This document shows, one piece after another, positions 1-9,606 of a stretch of DNA of 64,000 bases. The DNA comes from JBDSLU01 sp963844435 (GTDB lineage Bacteria > Acidobacteriota > Vicinamibacteria > Vicinamibacterales > Vicinamibacteraceae). The position numbers and the translations under genes are program-made. The notes under the pieces were generated by a model. That model did not search any database. It was given only the letters and a program-made list of their open reading frames with translations, and was not told the origin of the DNA. Location of the stretch: NCBI GenBank assembly GCA_963844435.1, contig CAWJOG010000002.1:310001-374000 (forward strand), in the 5' to 3' direction. Position 1 is the first letter of the stretch; every line of letters starts with the position of its first letter.

Positions 1-2719
1 ACGGAGGTGCGGGCCCGCCGGCTGCGCTACGGCCCCAACGAGCTGGCGGCCGAGCCGCCGATCCCGGCGTGGCGCCGGTTCCTGTCGCAGTTCCGGGACG
101 TGCTCGTGCTGCTGCTGCTCGTGGCCACGGCGATCTCGGCCGGGCTGTGGGTGATCGAGCGCGACGCGGCGCTGCCCTACGAGGCGATCGCCATCCTCGC
201 CGTGGTCCTGCTCAACGCCAGCATGGGCTACGTCCAGGAGGCGCGGGCGGAAGCCGCCGTGGCCGCGCTGCGCGCGATGTCGGCGGCACACGCGACGGTC
301 GTGCGCGGCGGGGCGCGAACGCCTGGCGGCGGCCGACCTCGTCCCCGGCGACATCGTCCTCATCGAAGAAGGGCGACCGGATTCCCGCCGACGCGCGGCT
401 GCTCGAATCGAGCCGCTGCAGACCGCCGAAGCGGCGCTGACCGGCGAGAGCCTGCCTGTCACCAAGGACACGGAAGCCATCGCTGCCGAAGCGCCGCTCG
501 GCGACCGCCACAACATGGTCTTCAGCGGCACGGCCGCGACCTACGGGCATGGCAGGGCGGTCGTGACCGCCACCGGGATGCGGACCGAGATGGGCCGCAT
601 CGCCGGGCTGCTGAAGGACGACGCCCGACGAAACGACGCCGCTGCAGCAGGAGCTCGATCGCACCGGCAAGCTGCTCGGGCATCGTGGTGGTCGTCATCG
701 CGGTGGTGATGATCGCGACGATCATCCTGGTCGAGGACGTGCGCGGTGTCGTCTGCGATCTTCGACGTGCTGATTCTGGGCGTGGCGCTGGCCGTGGCGG
801 CGGTGCCGGAAGGGCTGCCGGCCGTGGTGACGGCCGTGCTGGCGATCGGCGTGCAGCGCATGGCGCGGCGCAACGCGATCGTCCGGCACCTGGCCGCCGT
901 CGAGACGCTCGGCTCGGCGAGCGTGATCGCCTCGGACAAGACCGGGACGCTGACGAAGAACGAGATGACGGTGCGCGTGGTCGTGACGGCGAGCGGCCGC
1001 GTGCACGTTCGAGGGCACGGGCTACGCGCCGGAGGGCGACGGTGCAGCGCGAAGGCGGCGGCGCGATCGACGGCGCCGCTGCGTATCGAGCTCGAGCGGG
1101 CGCTCACGGTCGCCGACCGCGCCAACAACGCCGTCGCTGCAGGAGCGCGACGGGCGCTGGACGGTGCAGGGCGATCCGACCGAGGGCGCGCTGCTCGTCG
1201 CGGCGCGCAAGGCGGGCTCGACGCGCGACGCGCTCGAGGCACGGTTGCCGCGCGTCGGCGAGGTGCCGTTCTCGTCCGAGCGCAAGCTGATGAGCACGCG
1301 TGCACCGCGATGCCGAGCAGCGAGCACGCGGCGTCGTCTTCACCAAGGGCGCACCCGACGTGCTGCTGGCCCGCTGCACGCACGAACTCGTCGGCGACGA
1401 GCGCCGGCCGCTGACGCGACGCGCGCCGCGCCGAGATCCTGCGAGATGAACGAAGCGCTCGCCGGCGAGGCGTTGCGCACGCTCGGCGTCGCGGCCCGTG
1501 CGCTGCCGGCCGACGCGCTCGCCGAGCACGACGGCCATCCGGACGAGCGCGTCGAGCAGGAACTCGTGTTCGCCGGGCCTGATCGGCATGATCGACCCGC
1601 CGCGCGCCTGAGGCGAAGGAGGCCGTCGCGCGCGCGCACGGGCGCCGGCATCCGCCCGCATGATGATCACCGGCGATCACCCGCGCACCGCCGCGGTGAT
1701 CGCGCGGGAGCTGGGCATCGCCGACGGACGGCCGCGTCGTCACGGGCGCCGAGCTCGACGCGCATGACGGACGACGGCGCTGCGGCGCGATCGTCCGGAG
1801 GTGTCGGTCTACGCCCGCGTCAACCCCGAGCACAAGCTGCGCATCGTCGACGGCGCTGCAGCAGCAGCGGCGCGATCGTGGCGATGACCGGCGACGGCGT
1901 CAACGACGCGCCGGCGCTGAAGACGGCCGACATCGGCGTGGCGATGGGCATCACCGGCACCGACGTGTCGAAGGAGGCCGCCGACATGGTGCTCGCCGAC
2001 GACAACTTCGCCTCGATCGTCGCCGCGGTCGAGGAAGGCCGGGCGATCTTCGCCAACATCCGCAAGTTCCTGCGCTACCTGCTGTCGTCGAACATCGGCG
2101 AGGTGATGACGATGTTCTTCGGCGTGCTGCTGGCCAGGCCGATCGGCCTGCGACGCCGGACGGGGACGAGCGTCGTGCTGCCGCTGCTGGCCACGCAGAT
2201 CCTGTGGATCAATCTGGTGACCGACGGCGCGCCGGCGCTTGCGCTCGGCGTCGATCCGGCCGACGACGGACTGATGGAGCGCCCGCCGCGCCCGCCGGGC
2301 GAGGGCGTGATCACGCCGCGGATGTGGCGCGGCATCGTGTTCGTCGGCGTCGATCATGGCGGCCGGCACGCTGCTCGTGCTCGACGCGTCGCTGCCCGGC
2401 GGGCTTCGTCGAGGGCGCGGGCGAGCTGCGCTACGCGCAGACGATGGCGTTCACGACGCTGATGTTGTTCCAGCTGTTCAACGTGTTCAACGCGCGCTCC
2501 GACGAGCGGAGCGCCTTCAGCGCACTGTTCACGAACCGCTGGCTGTGGGCGGCGGTCGGGCTGTCGCTCGCCCTGCAGGTCGCGGTCATCTACGTGCCGT
2601 TTCTGCAGCAGCGCATTCGGGACGGTCGGCGCTGAGCGGCGCGCGACTGGCTGGTCTGCGTGGCGGTCGCCAGCTCGGTGCTGTGGCTGCGGGAGCTGAG
2701 CAAGGCGGTGCGGCGCTGA
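1..2719 (+). CDS. P-type cation-transporting ATPase, Ca2+-type (5'-partial, many frameshifts)
   Basis: Integral membrane cation pump of the P2A (SERCA-like) group. The frame is already open at base 1 and reads the end of the N-terminal cation-ATPase domain (RYGPNEL). Collecting pieces from all three frames gives the expected order: membrane helices 1-2, actuator loop with LTGES, the PEGLP membrane-4 motif, the phosphorylation loop DKTGTLT near 940-960, the nucleotide domain (GDPTEGAL), the hinge MTGDGVNDAP near 1885-1915, and the C-terminal helices with QILWINLVTDG near 2200-2225. Reading to the final stop needs roughly 15 one-base corrections, for example extra bases near 375, 680, 1850 and 1870. 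The last shift just after 2620 gives a C-terminus ending at 2719. This is either a decayed gene or, more likely, poor sequence quality at this end. The family call is firm; ion specificity is inferred. Confidence 0.85.
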
Positions 2720-2936
2720 ACGACGCCGGAGTCTTCCCGCGACCCGGCTCAGCGCGTTTGGCGGGGCGGGCACGGCGTCGCCGGGGCGCGGCCGCTTCTT
2801 CGAGGACCGTGTCGTCGTCCGGATTGGGATCGGTCGACGGCGGATCGCTCGCCGGGAACGAGTCTTCGATCGTGCGATCGAGCGTCGCCTCGCGGATCCG
2901 GCGCTCTTCGTCCGGCGTGTGCTGGTGCGTCGTCAT
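2586..2936 (-). CDS. Small acidic-motif protein (EDSFPASDPPS type), unassigned
   Basis: Predicted protein of 116 residues starting at the ATG at 2936. Residues 1-45 look like the conserved part: a charged start followed by EDSFPASDPPSTDPNPDDD. This short motif recurs in small uncharacterised bacterial proteins, as I recall. No membrane segment or catalytic motif is visible. From about residue 48 the sequence becomes low-complexity Arg/Ala/Pro and overlaps the 3' end of the convergent ATPase by 134 bp, so the true C-terminus is probably earlier and hidden by an indel. It lies 94 bp downstream of the membrane protein at 3031-3588 and may be cotranscribed with it. Function unknown. Confidence 0.5.
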   Translation of the reverse strand: MTTHQHTPDEERRIREATLDRTIEDSFPASDPPSTDPNPDDDTVLEEAAAPRRRRARPAKRAEPGRGKTPASFSAAPPCSAPAATAPSWRPPRRPASRAPLSADRPECAAAETARR

Positions 2937-3030
2937 GGTGTGCCTCAGGCGTGCTGGCCGGCCAGTCCCATCGCCAGGCGTCCTCGGCCGTCGCGGCGTG
3001 ATACTCGATCCGGACCGGCATCGCGCTCAA

Positions 3031-3588
3031 TCAATCGTACAGCCGCTCGTCCGCCCGGATGGGCCACCAGTCGTAGAGGAACACCTCGCCCGGCCGCCAC
3101 ATCGCGACCCATCCGACGATCAACAGCCCTTCGCGCAGCACGCTGCTGACATGCGACTCCGCGAACCACATGGCCAGCGCGTCGCTCGCCGCAATCGCGG
3201 CGGCGAGGAACGCCAGCGCGATGGCCAGGCTCGTGCGGCCGCGGCGGAACAGCTCGCGCAGCTGACGCCGCGACGCGACGGCCCGCTGGTGGAAGAATTC
3301 GTGGATTGCGTCGCGCAGGGCGGCCGCTTCCTCGGGCGGACCGGCCGCGCGGTCGAGATGGACGACCAGCGCCAGAGACGCGGATCCCGGCAGGTCGCGG
3401 CTCCACTCGACGATGAACTCCTCCGCCCTCGGGTCGAGATCGCGCTCCTGGAATGGCGACGGGTCGATGGCGTTGAAGAGCTGGCGCAGCTCCGCCACAC
3501 GCACCTCGATCAGGCGGCAGCCGGGCGGGACCGGATCGCCGGCGGCAGCCGGCCGGATGGGTGTCGGCGCTGGGGGCATGCGCGACAT
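3031..3588 (-). CDS. Conserved two-TM membrane protein, function unknown
   Basis: Protein of about 185 residues if started at the ATG at 3588 (MSRMPPAPTP); the frame stays open further upstream to 3669. The N-terminal half is soluble and charged, with the patch LRQLFNAIDPSPFQERDLDP that looks conserved. The C-terminal half has two probable membrane helices: one around LAIALAFLAAAIAASDALAMW and one around REGLLIVGWVAMW. It ends with an aromatic tail (FLYDWWPIRADERLYD). The layout suggests a cytoplasmic domain anchored by a helical hairpin. Its neighbours do not indicate a role, and I do not recognise a named family. Confidence 0.6.
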   Translation of the reverse strand: MSRMPPAPTPIRPAAAGDPVPPGCRLIEVRVAELRQLFNAIDPSPFQERDLDPRAEEFIVEWSRDLPGSASLALVVHLDRAAGPPEEAAALRDAIHEFFHQRAVASRRQLRELFRRGRTSLAIALAFLAAAIAASDALAMWFAESHVSSVLREGLLIVGWVAMWRPGEVFLYDWWPIRADERLYD

Positions 3589-3694
3589 GATGACCGACTC
3601 ACCCGCGGAACAGATCGGGTAGCGACGCCAGGAACTCGGGTAGCAGTTTCTGCAAGTTGCTCGGAGCATGCTCCGAGCACGCTCCGAGCACGGC

Positions 3695-5181
3695 TCACCC
3701 TCCCAGCAACTCCGGCAGCGAATCGAGGAACGCGCCGACGGCGTCGATCTGCGCCCGCTGCGCGATGAACGTGAACGCGGACGGGTCGACCCTGCGCGGG
3801 CCGCCGGGCCGCCCGGCAGCGATCGTTGCGGCGACGACCGGGCATTCGGCGATCAGGCCGAGCAGCGTGGTCCAAGCTGGCAGATCCAGGGTGGCGAGGA
3901 CGTCCAGCGCCTCGCGGGCCTGCCAGGGCGTGCCGGCGCGCCAGTGCCGCGTCAGCTCCAGGCGGAGGGCATCGAGCCCCGCCTGCGTCTCGGGGTCGTG
4001 CTCGGGCAGGCCGGCCAGCACGCCAAGCAGCCGGCTCACCGTGGCCATGCAGACGTCGTCGTGGAGCACCGTCCACCCGACCTGGAAGACCGTGACGAGG
4101 TCGTGCTCGACGAGCACGTCGTCGGACAGCGTCCCGGCGTCGCGCCATCGCGCCGGCCAGCACTCGAGCCCCAGCGTGCACGTGGCGAGCACGGCGTCGG
4201 ACGCCTCCTGCGGCGTGAACGCACGCCCGTCGTGGGTGCAGCCGGCGACGAGGACGTTGGCGAGCGCCGCCAGCTCTTCGTGCCGCGCCGCGGCCAGCGG
4301 CCCGCGCGGCTGATCCGGCACGAGCCCGGCCTCGAGCAGCAGGTCGATCACGGCCGCGGTCGGTTCGTCGGCCGGCGCCTGGACGCGCAACCGTAGACTT
4401 GCGAGCGGCGGGGCGGGCGCGTCGAGCCGCAGACGCCGCGACGACTCGAGGAACACCCGCGCCTGCGCCGGCGACGCGAAGCCCAGCGCCTCGCGGCGCT
4501 GTTCGCGTTCGTCGGCCAGGTCGAACATCGCCTGGTCGGCGCCGCTCAGCAGCGCGTCGAGCCCATCGAGCTCGGATCGCGAGTTCGAGAGCGCTCGGCA
4601 GGCGCGCATGATCCGCGCGAACGCGGCGGGGTGCGAGGCATCGAGCTCGGCCAGCACGCCGACGATCGCGTCCCAGGCGTCCGGGCGACGCGCGATGATC
4701 CGGTTGCCGGCGATATCGCAGGCGAGGCCGCCGTCCGGCTCGATCACCGCCGGGATCTCCGTGCCGTCCGTGGTGACGTAGCCGTCCAGGGTAGCGATGT
4801 GGAAGATGCGCGCGTGCTGCGCCAGGCCGGCCGCGACGAGATCGGCGTCGAGCCCGGCGACGGTCCGCGCCGCCACGTCGGTGCCCTGCTCCACCAGCAC
4901 CTCGAGCCACACGCCGAACCGATCGGCGTCGAACTGCTCGTCGAGGCCGGCGGACGGGCTCCGCCACAGGTCGAGATCGAAGACGCGCGCGACCTGAGCC
5001 GGCGTCGCCAGCGCGACGAGCTCGCCGCAGTCCTCGAGCCCGCAGCGCTCGATGACGCGGTGCAGCAGCTCGGGTGGCAGCCGCGGCACGACCTGCGCGA
5101 GCTGCGGCGTCTCCAGAATGCGATCGAGCAGGCCGCGCCGATCGCCGCGGACGAGCGCGCTCCTGCCGGTGAACTCTGCAT
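3695..5181 (-). CDS. DUF6178-like protein, full-length copy A (frameshift at codon 2-3)
   Basis: Soluble Leu/Ala-rich alpha-helical protein of about 495 residues. The pattern of the first 150 residues (ELLHRVIERCGLEDC, ATPAQVARVFDLDLW, FDADRFGVWLEVL) resembles DUF6178 proteins, whose biochemical role is not known to me. The ATG at 5181 matches the start of copy B exactly, but one A is missing at codons 2-3 compared with copy B. The uninterrupted frame therefore begins only at MPRLPPELL (5089). This is probably a sequencing indel, or else translation uses the internal start. The C-terminal third (after about residue 290, with TPQEASDAVLATCTLGLECW) is absent from copy B. The start region and upstream 40 bp are nearly identical to copy B. 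Confidence 0.6.
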
Positions 5182-5222
5182 GCGACCTCCGGGAAACGGA
5201 TGGACGAACGAAGGGCCTGAAC
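4831..5222. repeat. Direct repeat, unit A (pairs with 5896-6290)
   Basis: This 0.39-kb stretch holds the 5' end of DUF6178-like copy A plus about 40 bp upstream. It is about 97% identical by eye to 5896-6290, with a handful of substitutions and small indels. Identity ends at CTGAAC on the upstream side. Downstream in the gene it falls quickly to about 80% and lower. That marks a recent tandem duplication or gene conversion limited to the 5' end. Confidence 0.8.
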
Positions 5223-5367
5223 TAGTGTCCCGAACCAGAAGTTCGCCGACATATTCCGCGCGGGGCATCCCGCCTCGCTGCGTTGCTCATCGCTCGTTTA
5301 TGCCCGATGAACTCGCTCTTCGCGCCTTGCGATCCGGGCGCCGCGCCCGGAATATTTGTCACCGGAC
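5222..5367. repeat. Imperfect inverted-repeat element (MITE/REP-like) at the duplication junction
   Basis: Between copies A and B lies about 145 bp homologous to neither copy. Its outer arms GACATATTCCGCGCGG (5248 onward) and CCGCGCCCGGAATATTTGTC (ending 5360) are reverse complements apart from a few mismatches and small gaps. A weaker inner pairing lies around CTCATCGCTCG and CGATGAACTCGC, so the strand could fold into a long hairpin. It begins directly after the shared CTGAAC and replaces the 3' third of copy B. It resembles small non-autonomous palindromic elements in other GC-rich soil bacteria; this is recollection, not a search result. No transposase is encoded. Confidence 0.55.
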
Positions 5368-6247
5368 TCACGAGCCCGGCCTCGCGCAGCAGATCGATCA
5401 CCGCCGCGGTCGATGCGCCAGATGCAACGGCCCCGGCCGGTGCCTGGGCGCGCGCCCGCAGACTCGTGGCCGGCGCGACCGCCGCGTCGAGCCGCAGACG
5501 CCGCGACAATTCGAGGAACGCCCGCGCCTGCGCCGGTGACGCGAAGCCCAATGCCTCCCGACGCTGTTCGCGCTCGTCGCTCAGGTCGAACATCGCCTGT
5601 TCGGCTCCCGTGAGCAGCGGGTCAAGCTCGTCGACCTCGGGCCGCGAGTTCGACAGCGCGAGGCAGCGGCGCATCAGCCGCGCGAACGCGGCGTGATGCC
5701 CTTCTTCCAGCGCGAGCAGCACGTCCACGATGGCGTCCCAGGCATCCGGGCGGCGGGCGACGAGGCGACGGCCGGCGAGCTCGCACGTGAGGCCGCCGTC
5801 CGGCTCGATGACCGCGGGGATCTCCGTGCCGTCGCTGGTGACGTAGCCGGCGAACGCCGCGATGTCGTACACCCGCACGTGCTGCGCGAGACCGGCCGCG
5901 ACGAGATCGGCGTCGAGCCCGGCGACGGTCCGCGCCGCCACGTCGGTGCCCTGCTCCACCAGCACCTCGATCCACACGCCGAACCGATCGGCGTCGAACT
6001 GCTCGTCGAGGCCGGCGGACGGGCTCCGCCACAGGTCGAGATCGAGGACGCGCGCGACCTGCGCCGGCGTCGCCAGGGCGACGAGCTCGCCGCAGTCCTC
6101 GAGCCCGCAGCGCTCGATGACGCGGTGCAGCAGCTCGGGTGGCAGCCGCGGCACGACCTGGGCGAGCTGCGGTGTCTCCAGGATGCGATCGAGCAGGCCG
6201 CGCCGATCGCCGCGGACGAGCGCGCTCCTGCCGGTGAACTTCTGCAT
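5222..6247 (-). pseudogene. DUF6178-like protein, truncated copy B
   Basis: Uninterrupted 341-codon frame with the intact start MQKFTGRSALVRGD. It matches copy A strongly over the first 130 codons and more weakly to about residue 293 (AAVIDLLREAGLV). From there the frame runs into the inverted-repeat element and ends in about 47 residues read from it (SQGAKSEFIGHKRAMSNAAR and beyond, stop at 5222). The C-terminal third present in copy A is missing, so the product is a truncated protein with a foreign tail. It is probably non-functional, or survives only as a short variant. Transcription runs toward copy A, whose start lies 40 bp beyond the stop. Confidence 0.65.
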
Positions 6248-6290
6248 GCGACCTCCGGGAAACGGATGGACGAAACCGAAGTCCCTGAAC
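5896..6290. repeat. Direct repeat, unit B (pairs with 4831-5222)
   Basis: Second copy of the near-identical 5' segment, including the ATG at 6247 and 43 bp upstream. It ends at CTGAAC (6285-6290), after which the two upstream regions are unrelated. Confidence 0.8.
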
Positions 6291-6511
6291 GGGGGCCGCC
6301 CAGTCTACGGAAGATGCGGCGCGCATGGCAGTCTGTTTTCGCGGCGCGGCTAGTGATAAAGTAGTAACAGGTCGACGATCGTCCTCCGACCGATTTCACG
6401 CGAATTCCCGCCGACGATTCCCCACCCCCTGTCCCGGGTGCGCCGAAGGCATCGATCATCGACGCGCTGGCGTAACAGGAAGAGACGCGCCCGCCGGCGC
6501 CGGCCACGACC

Positions 6512-9500
6512 ATGATCCAAAGACTCGTCGCGATCGCCCTGCTCATCTGTTTCGCCGCGTCGCATGCCGCGGCGCAAACGTCGGCCACGCTGGTCGGTGT
6601 CGTCCAGGATGCCCAGGGCGGCCGGCTCCCCGGCGTCAGCGTCCGCATCCGGCAGACCGAGACCGGCGTCGCGCGCGACGTGATCACCGACAGCGAAGGC
6701 CGCTTCAACGCCGCCGCGCTGTCCGCCGGCGAGTACGAGCTGCGCGCGTCGCTCGACGGCTTCCGGCCGCTGGTGCAGACCGGCCTGCGCCTCACCGTCG
6801 GCGAGAGCGCCGCGGTGACGCTCACGCTGCAGGTCGGCACCGCCGAGGAAATCACGGTGCGCGGCACGTCGGGGGTGAACACGCAGACCGGCGAGCTCAG
6901 CTACCTGACCGACCAGCGGACCATCGAGGAGATCCCGGTCAACGGCCGCAACTACACCGACCTGATGCAGCTGCTGCCGACGGTCAACGCGTTCCCGCAC
7001 CGCGACAACGGCTCGGTGGTGGCGCACGGCCTGGCGATGAGCGTCAATGGCCAGAACCCGCGCACCAACGTCTACCTGCTCGACGGCACGCTGCAGAACG
7101 ACTTCACCAACAGCCCGGCCAGCAGCGCCGCCGGCACCGCGCTGGGGATGGAGACGATCCGCGAGTTCCGCCTCGCCTCGAACAGCTACAGCGCCGAATA
7201 CGGCCGTGCCGCCGGCGGCCAGATCAACGTCATCACCAAGTCCGGCACCAACCAGCTCTCCGGGACGGGCTTCCTGTTCCACCGCAACGACGCCCTCGAC
7301 GCGCGCAACTACTTCGACGTCGACGAGAAGCCGGACTTCCGCCGCTACCAGACGGGTGGCACGGTCGGCGGCCCGCTCCGCGCCGATCACCTGTTCTTCT
7401 TCGGCGGCTACGAAGGCCTGTTCGAGAACCTGGGCCGCACCATCGTCACCACCGTCCCCGACGACAACGCGCGGCGCGGCGTGCTGCCGACGGGCACCGT
7501 CCCGATCAGCCCGAACACCCTGCCCTACCTGCTCGAGTTCCCGGTCGCGAACGGGCCGTCGCTCGGCGGCGGGCTGGCGCAGCACCGCTTCGGGTTCGAT
7601 CAGCGGCTGCGGCAGAACTTCGTGCAGGGTCGCGTCGATGCCGTGCCGTCGCCCGGCTCGCAGTTCTTCGTCCGCTACACGCTGCGACGACGCCGCAGCA
7701 GGACCTGCCGACCGATTACCCGCAGTTCCCGCGCGCCTTCGTCTCGACCAACCAGTTCCTGACCGCCGAGTACCGCACCGCGCTGTCGCCGGCGACGTTC
7801 GCCACGGCGCGGTTCGGCTTCAGCCGCACGCACATCGCGCAGACCGTCGAGTCGAACACGACGCAGGCGGTGACGCCGTTCGTGCCGGGCCGGCCGACGA
7901 TGGGCGCCATCGACATCGGCGGCCTGCCACGCTTCGGCCCGCAGCTCTCGGCCGATCTCGTGCTCGGGCAGGACGTCTTCAGCGGCCAGTTCGACGTGAC
8001 GCACGCGCGCGGGCATCACCTGCTCAAGGCGGGCGGCCTCGTCGAGCGCTACAGCGCGGCCGAGTTCAACCCGACCTTCAGCCGCGGCGTCTACCGCTTC
8101 GCCAGCCTGCAGACCTTCCTCGCCGGCACCGCGGCGTCGTTCATCGGCCTGACGCCGGAGGGCGACGTGAACCGCGCGTGGGACTGGACGCTGGCCGGCG
8201 GCTACATCCAGGACGACTGGGCGGCGCGGCGGGACCTGACGATCAACGCCGGCCTGCGCCTCGAGGCGGCGACCATGCCGGTCGATCCGCGCGACGTCAA
8301 CATGCCGGATCTGCTGGCGCCGGCGCCGACGATCGGGCCGCTCTACCAGAATCCCGGCGCGACGTTCTCGCCGCGGATCGGCGCCGCGTGGAGCGTCGGC
8401 GGCAGCGATCGCACCTCCGTCCGCGGCGGCTACGGCCTCTACTACACGCTCAACAACCAGCAGGACCTGATCGTCACCGTCACCAACCCGCCGGCGACGC
8501 CGCGCGTGGTCATCGGGGCGCCGACGTTCCCGGTGCCGCCGTTCGAGCGGGCCGGCGGCATCTCGGTGCGGCCCGATCCAGGACGACATCGAGTATCCGC
8601 GCACGCACATGTGGAACGTGAACGTGCAGCGGCTGCTCGGCGACGGCTGGGTGGCCAGCGTCGGCTACGCGGGCGCGCGCGGCCGGCACCTGTGGCGCAA
8701 CGCCGACGTCAACGTGCCGGCGCCGGCGATCCTGGCCGACGGGACGCCGTTCTACGCCGCCGGGCTCGCCCGCCCGAACCCGGCGTTCTCCGCCATCGAG
8801 CTGAAGGCCAGCGACGGCGACTCCTGGTACAAGGCCCTGATCCTCGAGGCGCGGCGGCAGTGGACGCGCGGGCTGCAGGTGCAGACGTCGTACACGTGGT
8901 CGAAGGCGGAAGACACGACGCAGAACGCGACGTTCTTCTCGGATTCGACGACCGGCTCGGTGTCGGCGATGCCGGAAGTGATCCCCGGCTACAACAAGGG
9001 CCTGTCGGACTTCCACGCCGAGCACAACTGGGTGCTGAGCGCGATCTGGCAGGTGCCGACCCGGCTCGATCGCGGAGAGCGTCGCCGGCGCCCTGCTGAA
9101 CGACTGGCAGATCGCGACGATCGTCCGGATGCGCAGCGGCAACCCGCTGACCGCGTTCGTGCAGACCAACCGCTCGCGCTCGTTGTGGGCGCCGTCGCTC
9201 GGGCCCGGCACCGGCCCCGATCGCCCCAGCTACGCGCCCGGGCGCGGCCCCGAGGACGCCGTCACCGGCGATCCCGACCGCTGGTTCGATCCGACGGCGT
9301 TCGTGCTGCAGCCGATCGGCACGCTCGGCAACGCCGGCCGGAACGACCTGATCGGACCCGATCTGAAGACGACCGATCTGGCGTTCACGAAGGCCGTGCC
9401 GTGGTCGTCGCTCGGGAGCCGGCGGCCACGTCGAGCTGCGGGTCGAGATCTTCAACCTCTTCAACCACGTCAACTTCGGGCCGCCGTCGCTGGTCGCGTT

Positions 9501-9606
9501 CAGCGGCACCGGCACCGAGACGGCGCCGCTCGCCTCGTTCGGCCAGATCCGCACGACGATCACGTCGGCGCGGCAGATGCAGCTGGGCGTCCGGGTCGTG
9601 TTTTGA
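6512..9606 (+). CDS. Oar-like TonB-dependent outer-membrane protein (four frameshifts)
   Basis: Large outer-membrane beta-barrel of the carboxypeptidase-regulatory/Oar type common in Acidobacteriota; presumably a TonB-dependent transporter of large or glycan-derived substrates. Start ATG at 6512 with a Sec signal peptide (residues 1-21, ending SHAAAQ). Residues about 23-110 form a CarboxypepD_reg domain (GVVQDAQGGRLPGVSV, SEGRFNAAAL). A plug domain follows with NGRNYTDLMQLLPTV, YSAEYGRAAGGQINVITKSG and the FFFGGYEGL segment, then barrel strands. One-base shifts near 7685, 8574 (extra C in GGCCCG), 9065 and 9418 are needed to reach the C-terminal strand ending LGVRVVF. About 1030 residues, the usual size. 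The 3' end overlaps the convergent radical SAM gene by 47 bp. Confidence 0.85.

Noticed and set aside
2749..3030. 93-codon frame starting TTG right after the stop of the membrane protein at 3031
   Set aside because: Overlaps the better-supported small gene at 2586-2936 out of frame and turns into Arg-rich low complexity after about 30 codons.
5222..5365. C-terminal tail of copy B as a genuine protein domain
   Set aside because: The tail is read from the inverted-repeat element and has no counterpart in copy A.
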